Of a stretch of 64,000 nucleotides of DNA, positions 44,166 through 55,685 are shown piece by piece (within the stretch, counting starts at the first letter, position 1; every line of letters begins with the position of its first letter). Source of the DNA: Triticum aestivum (Eukaryota; Streptophyta; Magnoliopsida; Poales; Poaceae). The position numbers were made by a program, and so were the translations under genes. The stretch is from assembly GCF_018294505.1 (NCBI RefSeq), contig NC_057796.1, positions 186,458,270-186,522,269 on the forward strand, in the 5' to 3' direction. The notes under the pieces are model-generated. The model worked only from the letters and a program-made list of their open reading frames with translations, made no database searches and was not told the DNA's origin.

Positions 44166-47100
44166 TGTAACACCCCATTTGTAACATTTCCCAATTTTGG
44201 CAATATATCCGTCTTGTTCTTCATCAATTCCATGTGGGTTTTATCATGTTTGGCCTCATCTTGTTTTGTTATGTTGTTTTACTCATTTCATTGCCATGCT
44301 CACCTTGTCATATCGCATCTGTGCCTCTTGTCATATTGCATCTCCATCCTCATCATGTGCATCATGGTCATTGTAGTGTGGAGCATAGACATGTCATACC
44401 ATCTTCTTCTTCCCCCTCATCTCACCACTTCTTCCTTCTTCATTTTGTTTTATGCAAGACTTTTATTGCAGCCTCCATTAATGTTCATCTTTTCCTCCAA
44501 ATTCAAGCATCTTGTCCTAAACCTCTCTGCCAAATGTCATGCAATTTGGAGTTGTTTTGGTTAGGTTCAAAAATGCCTCAAGTTTGAATGATATTCAAAC
44601 TTGTTTTATTTTTCCACCGCTAAAAATATCCAACTCAATTTATTCATATTGTGCTTAAACCCAGGGTCATGAGGATATTTTCATATCTCTCACAAACCCC
44701 TCCAATTCTTCTGTGCTTTTCGCCCTTTATTTCTGTTTGAAGAAATAGAAAAGAGCAGCAGCCCAGTGGCGCAGCCCACCAACTAGCCAGCAACTTACCT
44801 CATCCAGCCCAACAGACCGACCAGTGACAAAAGAGTCGTCCTCCTCTGTACGGCGCGCATCCAGGGCGCCACGTCGATGAGCTCGTTGATTTGACGGCCG
44901 TCCGGCGCCCCTAGCCCCTATATATGGTGTCTTAGACCTAGCCCTAGTTCCCGTCGTCCACTTCCATCCCTCTCTTGCCCTAGCCGCCACCAGGTAGGTC
45001 TCCACGCGCCTCGCCGTCACCCTGCCCACCATGACCTGAGTGAGCAAGAGCTCGAGCTCGGGGTAGCCGTCCACGTCGCGCCTCCGACCCTCCTGTTAAC
45101 ATGGAGAGGACCGCCAAGTACCTCTCCGTCCCCTTCCTCGACGCACGCGACGCCATGGCCCCTGGATCGACCTCCCCGGCCCCGTCTTCTTCCTCTGCTG
45201 CATCTACTTCTCGAACCCGAAGCCCCGTCAAGTTCAGAACTGTCTTGCATCGTCTCCGTTGAGTCCCCAGACTCATCTTCTTGTCCTAGGTGAGCTAGGT
45301 AACCTCCCCTCCGTCCCTGATCCTTCTCGTGCTGTCTAGTTCACCGAAGGCGCCGCTCCTTCCATGTTTTTCCTGTGTTCTCGGTGCTCCGGCAAAACCA
45401 ATAGCTTTATTGTAGTTGATGTTGCTGCCGTAGCATGTCCATGCCCTCCGCCCCGGATCGTCTCGCCGCGCTGCTTCCCCGCGTTAGTACACACTCTCTT
45501 GCACTCATCCGCACGCAACGCTCCTTGCCCTGGGCCTTTTCTTCCCTGCTTACCATGCCATGCCATGGCCCTGAGCTGAGCGTGAGATCGTGCCCGAGTG
45601 CCTGCTCACTCGCGAGCCACCTCCACTCGCTTGCTGGAGTCCCCACAGGTCCCCGCACGCCCGCCGTTGCTATGCTCAGGGGCCAGGCGCCAAACTTTCC
45701 ACGAACACGCTCGTAGTGCAGTGGTTAGCCTACTCGTTTGCATCTGGGAGACCCGGGTTCGATCCCCGCGGCCGCGGTTTAAAACCCCCCTTTTTTGCAA
45801 CACTTGTGAGTATGACAGGGTGACCCACATGTGATCCTCACCCCACATCTTATTTCTTTTGTTTTTCTTTTATTCCAGCGTTTTCCATTTCTGGAAAGAT
45901 ACCTTATTCCAAATCAGGCAAGTCCATTTCTGGACGTTTCCAAATAAGGAAATGCCATTTCTGTCAGATTCCTTTTTGGGAAGGTTTTGACTTAATGCAC
46001 TTGTGGGTATTTTTCTAAAGCGACCCCAACATATTATATGTTTTTGGGCTAGAAAATCCCACCAATCTAGTGGTCGCATTGTTTTCTGCATTTGAGCAAG
46101 TTTGCATACATGCCATTTTACATCATGTTGCTGTTTTGTCTTTTATGTGTATATTTATGCAAACATGCTATGGGGTATTTCGGCACATGCGTAGCTTCCT
46201 TTTCATGTCTACTCCATGCTAGATTTATTTCATGCCATGATATGCCCTATAGTGAGTTAATCAAGCTTGTAAACAGGCTATCATGAATCTGTTTTCGCCA
46301 TGCTAGTCATTTTCAGTAAGTCTGTGAAGCTGTTATCATTTGCATTTTCGCCATGCTATTTTAGGCTTGTTTGAGTGCATCCTAGTAGGAGCTCAGTGTT
46401 CATGATTTGTAGAGATTCACCTTTAATTTAATGCCATGTGACTGGTTGTCTTGTTGGAGTGCTGTAGAATAGTTTCTTGTTGCATCCTAAGTGCTATGAT
46501 GCTGTTAAGCGCAGATTTGCATCATTCTTGTTCTGCTTGCCATTTGCAAACCGTGCATCCGTTTCCGGTGATCCTTATATCGATTTTGACCGAAATCACC
46601 TCATCTTTCCAGCGGCATGCTTGGTTTGCCAAGTTGATGCCTTGTTCACCCTTTCCCTTCCGGAGTACTAATATGCATTGCACATCATACCTTGCATTCC
46701 ATGCCATGTATGCATCATGTAGCTTGTGCATTGCACCATGATTGATTGTTGTTCCGTTGCTTGTGTTCTTGCTTTGGGTAGAGCCGGGAGACGAGTACGT
46801 GAATGGGGAACCTGTTGAGTACGCTACGAGGAGCAAGGTTTCGACAACTCTGAGAACTCTGCAGACAAGATGATCATTACCCTCGATATCACTTCTATCT
46901 TTGCTTGCTAGTTGTTCGCTCTATCGCTATGTCGCGCTACCTACCACTTGTTTATCATGCCTCCCATATTGCCATGTCAAGCCTCTAACCCACCTTCCTA
47001 GCAAACCGTTGTTTGGCTATGTTACCACTTTTGCTCAGCCCATCTTATAGCGTTGTTGGTTGGAGGTGAAGTTGAAGATTGCTCCATGTTGGAACATGTT

Positions 47101-47796
47101 TATGTTGGGATATCACAATATCTCTTATTTAATTAATGCGTTATACTTGGTAAAGGGTGGAAGGCTCGGCCTTATGCCTGGTGTTTTGTTCCACTCTTGC
47201 CGCCTTAGTTTTCGTCATACCGGTGTTATGTTCCTTGATTTTGCATTCCTTACGTAGTTGGGGTTATGGGACCCCCTTGACAGTTCGCTTTGAATAAAAC
47301 TCCTCCAGCAAGGCCCAACCTTGGTTTTACATTTGCCTAACAACCTAAGGCTTTTTCCCTTGGGTTCTATAGACCCGAGGGTCATCTGTTTTTTTACCCC
47401 CCGGGCTAGTGCTCCTCCGAGTGTTGGTCCGAACTGGGCGATGTCCGGCGCCCCCTAGGCAACCAGGGTATATGCCAACCTGACGTCTTGCCCATCCGGT
47501 GTGCCCTGAGAATGAGATATGTGCAGCTCCTATCAGGATTTGTTGGCACATTCGGGCGGTCTTGCTGGTCTTGTTTTACCATAGTCAAAATGTTTTGTAA
47601 CCGGGATTCCGAGACTGATCGGATCTTTTCGGGAGAAGGAATATCCTTCGTTGATCGTGAGAGCTTGTGATGGGCTAAGTTGGGACACCCCTGCAGGGTA
47701 TAAACTTTCGAGAGCCGTGCCCGCCGTTATGTGGTAGATGGGAATTTGTTAATATCCGGTTGTAGAGAACTTGACACTTGACTTAATTAAAATGCA
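44166..47796 (+). repeat. G3-type LTR, 5' 3.6 kb, in inverted position
   Basis: It starts TGTAACACCCCATTTG directly after ACCGA (44161-44165) and matches the G3 3' LTR on the other strand to the point where G1 interrupts that copy. It runs to ACTTGACTTAATTAAAATGCA at 47796 and then stops. The next LTR bases expected from relatives (36090-36130 in the solo LTR) correspond to the end of the G3 fragment at 38452. Read together the two pieces make a ~4.3-kb LTR. Confidence 0.8.
45707..45797 (+). other. tRNA-like (Ala-type) sequence with A and B boxes inside the G3 LTR
   Basis: TAGTGCAGTGG at 45714-45724 fits a polymerase III A box. GGTTCGATCCC at 45756-45766 is a canonical B box at normal spacing (31 nt). 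A T6 run lies at 45791-45796. TTTGCAT in the anticodon-loop position suggests anticodon TGC (Ala). The acceptor stem does not pair well, so this is a tRNA relic or SINE head, not a functional tRNA. The opposite LTR copy is cut by G1 within this element (27684). Confidence 0.6.
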
Positions 47797-47844
47797 AGAT
47801 CAAGACTATTTAAGCTTATGAGTAGGATAAGGTTATGAGGTGGA
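47797..47844 (-). repeat. 48-bp piece of G3 LTR at a rearrangement junction
   Basis: AGATCAAGACTATTTAAGC... to GGTGGA repeats 38216-38263 in the same orientation with about two differences. It joins the truncated plus-oriented LTR to unrelated DNA. It looks like filler copied during break repair, or the remnant of another LTR copy. Confidence 0.7.
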
Positions 47845-48640
47845 TACTGTGTGGTGGAGCGGTGGAGGCTTGGTGGGATTTCTTGCCCTTGGCGGTCCTG
47901 GCAAGCCTGCTGGGGCGATCTTGCGTTTTTCTCTTGGAGTGGCCTCGACCTGACCAGGCGCTCCCGCCCGTCAAGGGAGGCTTTCCCAAGATGATACCTT
48001 GCTATCTTGCATGTTAACTTGCTCTTCTTGATCCTTTCCTTGATCTCATGAAGAGCGGTTCCTCTGGTTTGGTCTTACTTCTATATGTTGGTGCTGGATA
48101 TAGAGTGATAGCACGCCTGTGTATAAGTCCGGGCAATAAACGTGAATGTTCGTTGCACCGACAGGAGCCCCCGGGCCTGGCCCATACATATTGCCAGGCA
48201 TGGTTGGGGTAGGCCCTAACAAATACACAGGCAAACATTTCTGCCAAACCACAGTGGGATCCATGTCTTCCTTGATATCTTCCTTGCTTCTTCATTAACC
48301 TGTGATTGAATCAGTTTCCGGTTTTCCCGTGCGTTGTGCGAGTCGACGTGGGGTAATTTAAACCATGACCCATGGGCTGCCCATGCCCCACGTTCACGGG
48401 CCGGTAACCGCCATTTTACTCATCCCACTACCTCTGTCGTTTTCACCACATACGCTGCATGCATTTGCGTAGGGTTGGTGGCGGTCGTGTAGGGCGCGGG
48501 AATGAGTGCCATGGCAAAAAACCCAACACTATGGATAGGCGTAGGAGGGCGGTCGTTGATTCGAAGCATCGTCAATGACACGGACAGACAGGATTGGTGG
48601 AGTGGGACGGTTGCCTCCTAGGTCGTGAGGAGCTAGCCCT
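47845..48640. other. Unassigned sequence upstream of the B3 pseudogene
   Basis: Short frames occur on both strands (a minus frame 48264-48046 starts MDPTVVWQKCLPVYLLG), but I recognise no domain. No transposon ends were found. The region 48300-48640 is the likely promoter side of the B3 gene. Confidence 0.45.
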
Positions 48641-48654
48641 CGGCCATGCTCTCC

Positions 48655-48661
48655 TATAAAA
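48655..48661 (+). promoter_or_regulatory. TATA box of the B3-domain pseudogene
   Basis: TATAAAA lies about 100 bp upstream of the ATG and is followed by a CT-rich (CTTCTTCTTCTT) leader, a common plant core-promoter layout. Confidence 0.6.
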
Positions 48662-48757
48662 GGAGGCGTGGGCGAGGGGCTCATCCCCACACACATCTCC
48701 TTCTTCTTCTTCTTCTTATTCTACTTCTTCTTATTCTTCTTGCATCTTGCTTCTATC

Positions 48758-49438
48758 ATGGTGAGGGGAAGAGGGCGTGGTCTAGCTCTGGCGGTGGCGA
48801 CGAGGGTCTCTTCCCGACGGCGCCTCCCTGCCCCAACTAGAGATGCAGGGGCAGAATCCAGTGCACAAGGCGGTGCCGCGAGGCGTGGGCGTGGCCGTCG
48901 TGGTGCTCGGGGCCAAGGGTGGTGTGGTGGCGCTTTGGTCATTCCTCCTCCGCTTGCCCCGGCTCCGATGGAAAGCCACGACAGGGACCAGCCGTTGGAG
49001 TTTGTCGTCAAGCTGCGCGGGCCTCCGCGCAGCCGCCTTCGACTCCCTACTCCTTTCGCAAGGGTGATGGAGGAAGAATAGCCGCCAGGATTGAGGCTGC
49101 ACATGAGGGGCTGCTGCAACGGTAGCATGCGGGCAGAGATTGAGTTCCCCGTGCCTCATGTCATGCTTCTCCGGCATGGCTGGAAAACCTTCACTCGTGC
49201 GCACAGCCTAGTGGCGGGGCACGTTCTCCATTTTAAGTTAATGGAGGCCAACTTGCTCTCCATCAAGTTCTTCGGGCGATCGGGTGGTCACTTAGGGTGC
49301 TGCACAAAGAGCTCGACTGACGACAAAAGCTCCTCCTCGAGCGACAACGACGAAGAGGACAGTGACGGTGATGATGACGGCGCCGAGCGGCAACTCGGAC
49401 TTCGGCTAAGTGTCGGTCGCACCGTCACCGTCCGCTAG
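48758..49438 (+). pseudogene. B3 DNA-binding domain protein pseudogene (one in-frame stop)
   Basis: The start ATG at 48758 (MVRGRGRGLALAVATR) opens an Arg/Gly-rich N-terminus. PLEFVVKLRGPPRSRLRLP and TPFARVMEEE lead into a B3-like fold: LRLHMRGCCNGSMRAEIEFP, VMLLRHGWKTFTRAHSL, VAGHVLHFKL and LSIKFFGRSGG. An acidic Ser/Asp tail follows (SSSSSDNDEEDSDGDDDG), with the stop at 49438. The only interruption is TAG at 49079-49081 between MEEE and PPGLRL; the frame is the same on both sides. B3 proteins are plant nuclear transcription regulators. The domain call rests on the H-GW-F-A/R-H pattern and the overall layout. It is single-exon and may be a retained host pseudogene or transposon-carried copy. 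Confidence 0.7.
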
Positions 49439-49717
49439 GTGCCGGCATCACCACCATTTGCACCTAGATCTTCCTCCCCGGCAAAGCGATTTGTCGGGGT
49501 GTTGGGTGTGGATGCCTCCACCTCCTCCAGCTGGACCCGAGAAGGCTTCCTTGTGGACTCCGGCTTCGTCTTCCCTATCGGTGTCCCTCCTGTAGCATCC
49601 CACTGGTCCTGGCGGTGGTGACCAGGGCATCGCCTTAGCCGCTCTCTCCACCCATCACCTTCGTCCGCGCTCTCCCAATCTTGTCAGGCTGCGTCCCGCG
49701 GGCCCTGACAGGGTCAG

Positions 49718-52700
49718 TGTAACACCTCGGTGTAATGATGATACAGTAATTCCTTGGTTAAGTTAATCCTTTTGCTAAACAAGTGTTTTTTCATCATTGT
49801 CTCTTATCTCTTTCAAATTCCAGTTGAATTCAATTTCAAATTATGTGTGAAATTCAAAAGTGCTCAAACATGAAAACTAAAATGTTCATCATGTGGAAAG
49901 TATTCTTCTGGTAATATTGGTGGTGAACCAACATTTTTGCAAAGTGACTAAATAGCCTAAAATAGCTCAAAAAGAAAGTTTTTAAAAGATAAGGCAAAAG
50001 TTTAAAAAAAGAGAAGGAAAGAAGAAGGGGTGGGAGAGCCCCTGGCCTCCCCTTGGGCTTCGGCCCATCCGAGCAGGCCGGCCCACCTACCTTTCCCCGT
50101 TATTGTTCCCCTCCCCCTTTTCAATTGAATGAGGGCGCGCGTCCGCGCGTCGCCGCTGGACCAGCTTGCCGTCCCCGTCGCCGAGACGATAAGGCCACCT
50201 CCAATGCCTCGAGTTCCCCCATCACCTACCGCCACTCCCACTCCCCCACTCGCCTGCCCTCCTCCCAGATCCATCCCCCGCTCACTTCCTCTCCCCCTCG
50301 TCCCCCATCGACGCCCGAGCGCGGTCGCCGCCGTTCTCCGTCGTCCCCGCGGCCACCGGCGTCCCCGAGCCCGGCAACCGAGCCTGGCAGGTGTGCCGTC
50401 CTCCACTTCATCGTCCTCATCCATCAGTTGGAGCCGGGGAGGTCGGCGACGTCGGCATCGCCCTCTTCCCCTTCTCGGTGGTCACCCGCGATCACCGGAG
50501 CCACAGGCCTCCCTCTGCGCTCCCGACCCCCGAGAGGCCTCCGTGTGCCTGCCTCGTAACCTCCACCTCCTCCCTCCCCGTCCTTGATCCTCCTTCCCTA
50601 GCAAGCTGGCCGTAAGCGCCGGCTGCGCCGTCCGCCATTGCTGCCACGCACCAGCTCCCGAGCTCCTCCTGCTCCGTCTAGTACCCGTAGCGCGCTACTG
50701 GAGGACTGTTGCTGCCGCCTAGACGCTTAGCCTTCTTAGAATCGAGTCGTAGCCACCCGCCTGCACGTTTCCGAATTCCGTCCACCGCGGTACATCATTG
50801 TCCGGCCATCTCCGGTCATTTTCGAGGCACCGCGCTACCTCGTTTGGATGCGGCGCTCAACGCTCATTCGATAGAGCCCCAAAATGCGCGGAACGGTGAC
50901 CCGAAAGTCACCAGCATGCTCCACCGTTTTTCCGAGCTCGCTGGAGCTCTCTCCGATGACGCGCTGACCTGGCCAAGTGCGGCCCCGCCCGGAGACGCTG
51001 ATAGTGGGCCCCAGGACCCACTTTCACCCAGTTGACCGCGGTCAACCGCGATTACTGTTCACTTCTGAGGCTGACGTGCGGGCCCCACCGCTTAATCCTC
51101 TAATTAAAATGTTTTCATAATTAAACCTAATTAGTTTAGTTAATTAGTCCATGACAGGTGGGGCCTTCCTGCTGAATAACTATGTTTAGTTAGTTCTAAA
51201 ACTTTGTTAACTCTATGTCTATGACATGTGGGTCCTGCTGGACCTACAGGTCAGTTTTGACCTGGTCAGCGAGTCTGTTGACTGCTGACATCGTCCCCAC
51301 GCAATGCTAACGTCATATTCCTTTTCTGTTAATTCTGTTAATTTAAATAATTTCAGAAAATGTTTTAAACTTTAGAAATTCATAGGAAATAAATCGTAAC
51401 TCGGATGAAAATGTTTTCTACATGAAAGCTGCTTAGAAAAATCCAACGAATCCGAATAAGCGGTATGTTTACCTGTCAAATGCCTCTAAATGTCTAAACA
51501 TGGAACATTCCCCTCTGGCCCTCTGTCTGACACAGGTCCGGAACCGGGAATACAATCCCGGTTGAATTCCACCTTCACCTATATCGTGTAGCCATACGTT
51601 AGTTCACCTCTAGCACCGTGTATTGCCATGTTATGCCTTGTGATGCCTTGTTTGCTCTGTCTTTACTGTTTCTTCCCTCTCTTCTCTCAGGTAGACCTCG
51701 AGACCGAGGCTGCTCCTGTAATTGACTACGTCTCCGACGACCCTTCTTCCTTTTCAGCAGAGCTTCCAGGCAAGCCCCCCTTTGATCATCCTGATATCGC
51801 CAATTCCATTCTCTCATGCTTCCATTAGATTTTGCTACTGTAATTGATTGCTCCTATTCTGATGCATAGCCTACTTTTGTAACCTGCTTATTGTTACCTA
51901 CCTGCTTATCCTAAACAGCTTAGTATAGGTTGGTTAGTGATCCATCAGTGACCCCCACCTAGTCCTTGTTGTCCCTGCTTCATCCTCGACGACTCGATCA
52001 ACGTGATCGACGACCAGAGCACGACACCTCACATCACATCACGCCCCTTTTGTTGCTCGACTCTGCAGAGTTACCATCAAGTGCCGAGGGTGGAACCTCA
52101 TACATCACTCCTGATGAGATCTCTGTAGTGTAGCTATTCGGTCGTGGTCATCGAGGGTGATTTCCTGCTTAACCACTTCCGATACGACTCTGTCGTGCAA
52201 CCCCTCAAGTGCGAACCTCGAGGGTGGTTCCTCTTACGTTCACCTTGATGATTACATCGAGTGGAATCCAGCGAGGGTGGTTCCACAGTGTTCCCCTTGG
52301 TGTTAGACACACAGTTACTATGGTTAGTATGACTTTACACTGAACCATGTTACTAAAGACGGGTCGGCCCTGAGGGCAACCCACGCGAGCTTAATTTTGA
52401 GTGATGTGGAGTCGGGTTGACCTGGAAGGTGCCCGCGAGATAATTACGAGGCGTAGTCGGGCATTCTTAGCCCTTGCCGCAAGTCCCCGAGACGGGGCGA
52501 TGAGGTCACATCGATCGTGAGTCTCTGCTCATTACCGCGTGCTCCTAATCCACTACGATTTGGATATTTGATCTGAGGGGCCTCTGGCCTAATAGCACTA
52601 ACCATAACGTGGGCATAGTATGGGCGTTCTGCGTTGTATACATCAGCCGAAGCTTAATAGAAGTTAGTGACTGAGCGGCGCGCGCCGGGTTGGACTGCGT

Positions 52701-53746
52701 AAGCACTTGCCTTTTTTAAGGAGGTAGATAGGTCTGCTCACCGGCCGCGTACGCTACGTGCAGGAGTTCCCGGGGCGATGGCCCATGACCCCTGGGGCAT
52801 AAATTTAGTCCGGCGTGCTGACCTCTCTATTAAGCCTAGGTCGGGTTGCGGCATATCGTTTGGCCGAGGCCGGGCATGACCCAGGAAAGTGTGTCCGGCC
52901 GGAGTTAATCGAGCGTGGTGGGTAAGTCGGTGCACTCCTGCAGGGAAGAAAACACCTATCGATAGCCGGTCCTACGGTAACGGACACTTGGAGTTGTATC
53001 CTGATCGATACAACTTGAACGGGATACTTGAGGTGATAACTGGATAGTATGGCTCTGGGATTGCTTTCTCGCAGGGAGTCGAGAAAGGATCTCTGGGCGA
53101 GGTTGATGACACTACTACTACTTTACTTTATGCTACTCTTATCTCTTCTGTTGCTGTAAGATGCTTGGAGCTGCTTGAAGATGCTAGTCTTCGATAGGCT
53201 AGGCTTTCCCCTTCTCTTCTAGCATTCTGCAGTCCAGTCAAAAGATACAGCCCATTTCATTGATACCGATGGATATGTAGTGTAGATCCTTGCTTGCGAG
53301 TACTTTGGATGAGTACTCACGGTTGCTGTGCTCCCCCTTTTCCCCCTTTCTTCTTCTTTCCGGTTGATGCAACCAGATGTCGGAGCCCAGTAGCCAGATG
53401 CCGCCGCCGATGCCTACTACTACGTGGAGGCCGCCGATGACCAGGAGTAGTTAGGAGGCTCCCAGGTAGGAGGCCTTGCCTTTTCAATCGGTGTTGCTTT
53501 TGTGCTAGCCTTCTTAAGGGGAACTTGTCTAACTTATGTCTGTACTCAGATGTTGTTGCTTCCGTTGACTCTTGTGTATTCAAGCTTATGTATTCGGGCC
53601 CTTGAGGCCCCTGGCTTGTAATATAAAGCTTGTATTATTTTAATTTGTGTCTAGAGTTGTGTTGTGATATCTTCCCGTGGGTCCTTGATCTTGATCGTAC
53701 ACATTTGCGTTTATGATTAGTGTACGATTGAGTCGAGGGCGTCACA
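49718..53746 (+). repeat. G4 5' LTR (4,029 bp)
   Basis: It starts TGTAACACCTCGG and ends GAGGGCGTCACA. It aligns with 59130-61438 over the first 2.3 kb, with frequent small differences. The GC-rich part 50100-50700 contains long Pro/Arg/Ser frames on both strands without a domain. 51100-51500 is AT-rich. 52370-53080 has no counterpart in the window because the 3' LTR is cut. Confidence 0.9.
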
Positions 53747-53749
53747 AGT

Positions 53750-53761
53750 TGGTATCAGAGC
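53750..53761 (+). other. G4 primer-binding site (initiator Met tRNA)
   Basis: TGGTATCAGAGC lies 3 bp after the LTR end. This is the standard Met-i tRNA site of many plant retrotransposons. Confidence 0.9.
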
Positions 53762-54164
53762 CGACTGCCTGTAGGTAGCCCCCTTTCCAACTCCTTGGCC
53801 GAAGTCGAGTCGAGTCACTACAAAAACTTTTAGTAACATGGTTGTGTGTCTTACGGGCCCACGTCGCCATTGGGTGGTATTAGGATCTTTTACTCCTCAT
53901 CTATACTCTGGGACTCTGATCTCTCTTCCATTCGGGTTAATCGAATTTACTAACTCTAACATTAGGATCCCATGACCACATTCACCCCAAAGTTGGATAA
54001 GCCATAGATATACCTTAGAATAGTATTCTGAATAGTACACACACTGTCGCGTTGACTACTATGTGGTATCCATCGTTCCTCTTTCACTATGCATCTTTCA
54101 TCATGAATGATCCTTGTCTTTGCAAATGCTCAATGCTGAACTACCCCTGTTACATGTTAGCAGG

Positions 54165-55159
54165 ATGGTTAGACCTGCTGGTCGTGGCCGTGGTGCCAAT
54201 GATCCACCACCGCCCGAATTCTTTGCCGGAATGATGCAACAGTTTGAGCTGAACTGCCAGTTCATGGAAGGAATGATGGCTCAGTTTCCTCGTCCGAATA
54301 TGAATCAGCAGCCAGCCCCAGTAACTCTGTAGGACTTCTTGCGCCTCAACCCGACCATCTACCGCAGCTTAACTCAGCCCCTTGATGCTGATGACTGGCT
54401 CCGCGACATCACGTATGAAATGGAGTCTGCTAGTGTAGCCCCTTCTAGCATGTCACCTTTGCATCATTCTTTCTGAAGGGTCCCGCTGCACAATGGTGGG
54501 ACAGCCACAGGCGAACCCTACCTACTGGAACGGTCATCACTTGGCCGGATTTCCAAGCCGCTTTCCGTGGCCGCTTCATTCCACAGGGAATCATGGACAT
54601 GAACAAGCAAGAGTTCCGCAACCTCACCCAAGGCAACAAGTCTGTAGATGCTTATCAGCGGTAATTCTTGGACTTGTCCCGTTACGCTGAAGAAGACATT
54701 GCTACTGATGCTCGTAAGCAAGAGAAGTTCCGTGACGGACTTCACGCTGATATCAAGCTAGCGCTCCTGGTGCATGACTTTGTTGATTTCGCCACCATAG
54801 TGAACAAGGATATTCAGGTTGAGACTGGTCTTCAGGAACACCAGGGATCCCTCAGGCGCAGCCGTGACGTTGGCTCATCTTCGGGCCCATCAACGCAGAA
54901 GCGTCGGATATGGATCCCCCACAGCATGTATCGCCCAACTGCACCTGCACCTGCACCAAGAAAGTCATATGTTGCACCTCGTCTGCCTCCTCCACCGCAG
55001 AGGCAGCCTCTTCGGACTCCACCACCTCGAGCTCCTGCTCCCAACCCCAATGATGGTCTATGCTTCAAGTGTGGCCTTCTAGGTCACCACTCGAGGAACT
55101 GTCCTCAGAATGAGAACCAGCTGGCTCTTCCTGCTGCGGGTCATGGTAACAATCAACCC
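54165..55159 (+). pseudogene. G4 gag
   Basis: The start is ATG 54165 (MVRPAGRGRGANDPPPP). A TAG at 54330-54332 interrupts before DFLRLNPTIYRSLTQPLD, which continues in the same frame. The frame shifts near 54450 and a TAA at 54662-54664 (AYQR stop FLDLSRY) follows. The last part, 54668-55159, has EDIATDARKQEKFRDGLH, a Pro-rich linker and a zinc knuckle CFKCGLLGHHSRNC. It ends in NNQP, where the MITE TSD begins. The frame resumes after the MITE as HNNNARPYGRGHANN. Confidence 0.87.
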
Positions 55160-55677
55160 TAGGGCTGGACCAAAAGCTCGTAGCTCGCGAGCTTAATGAG
55201 CGCTCGATAGTTCGGCTCGTTAAGCTCGTAGCTCGCTTCTTAATGAACAGAGCCAATCATTGATTTTAGCTCGTTAAGCTTAACAAGCTTAATGAGCGAG
55301 CTAACGAGTTTCACGAGTAGCTCGTTAAGCTCGTTAGTAACAACACAACACATATTTTCATCTTATGTGACTAACTTTTTGTAGCACCTCAGCCCATCTA
55401 TTTAATCTAATCGACATATGAGGCAACAAACTACTTCATTTCTTTTTGTAGTCACCATATTTCATCTTGAAAACCATACCAACACATTCATCATGTATAT
55501 CGTAACACCTTATAATCTGTTAACGAGCGCTCACGAGCTTAACGAGCTTCAAAGGAGCTGAGCCGAGCAGGGTTTTCTTCTTGTTAATCTTAACGAGCTT
55601 AACGAGCCGAGCCTTAACGAGCACGAGCTTAACGAGTACGAGCTTAACGAGCCGAGCTGCTCGTTAGTCCACCCCTA
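55160..55677. mobile_element. hAT-type MITE (518 bp)
   Basis: The ends are TAGGGCTGGAC and, complemented, TAGGGGTGGAC, with an exact 8-bp duplication ATCAACCC (55152-55159 and 55678-55685), the hallmark of hAT elements. It encodes no protein. Both halves are packed with GCTCGTTAAGCT / GAGCTTAACGAGC-type motifs in both orientations, with an AT-rich core at 55330-55530. It interrupts the G4 gag-protease join. Confidence 0.92.
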
Positions 55678-55685
55678 ATCAACCC

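Noticed and set aside
45590..45834. Functional tRNA gene
   Set aside because: A and B boxes are good, but the acceptor stem and D arm do not pair properly and the sequence lies in an LTR. Kept only as a tRNA-like relic.
47835..48017. 60-codon plus-strand frame after the LTR filler
   Set aside because: It begins inside the filler and has no motif; probably chance.
48046..48264. Minus-strand 72-codon frame starting MDPTVVWQ as a gene piece
   Set aside because: Other frames of the same stretch are equally open. No recognisable domain, splice sites or neighbours support it.
50053..50615. Possible protein gene in the G4 5' LTR (and its twin at 59432-60016)
   Set aside because: The two LTR copies do not keep the same reading frame, and the frames are compositional. 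It is part of the LTR.
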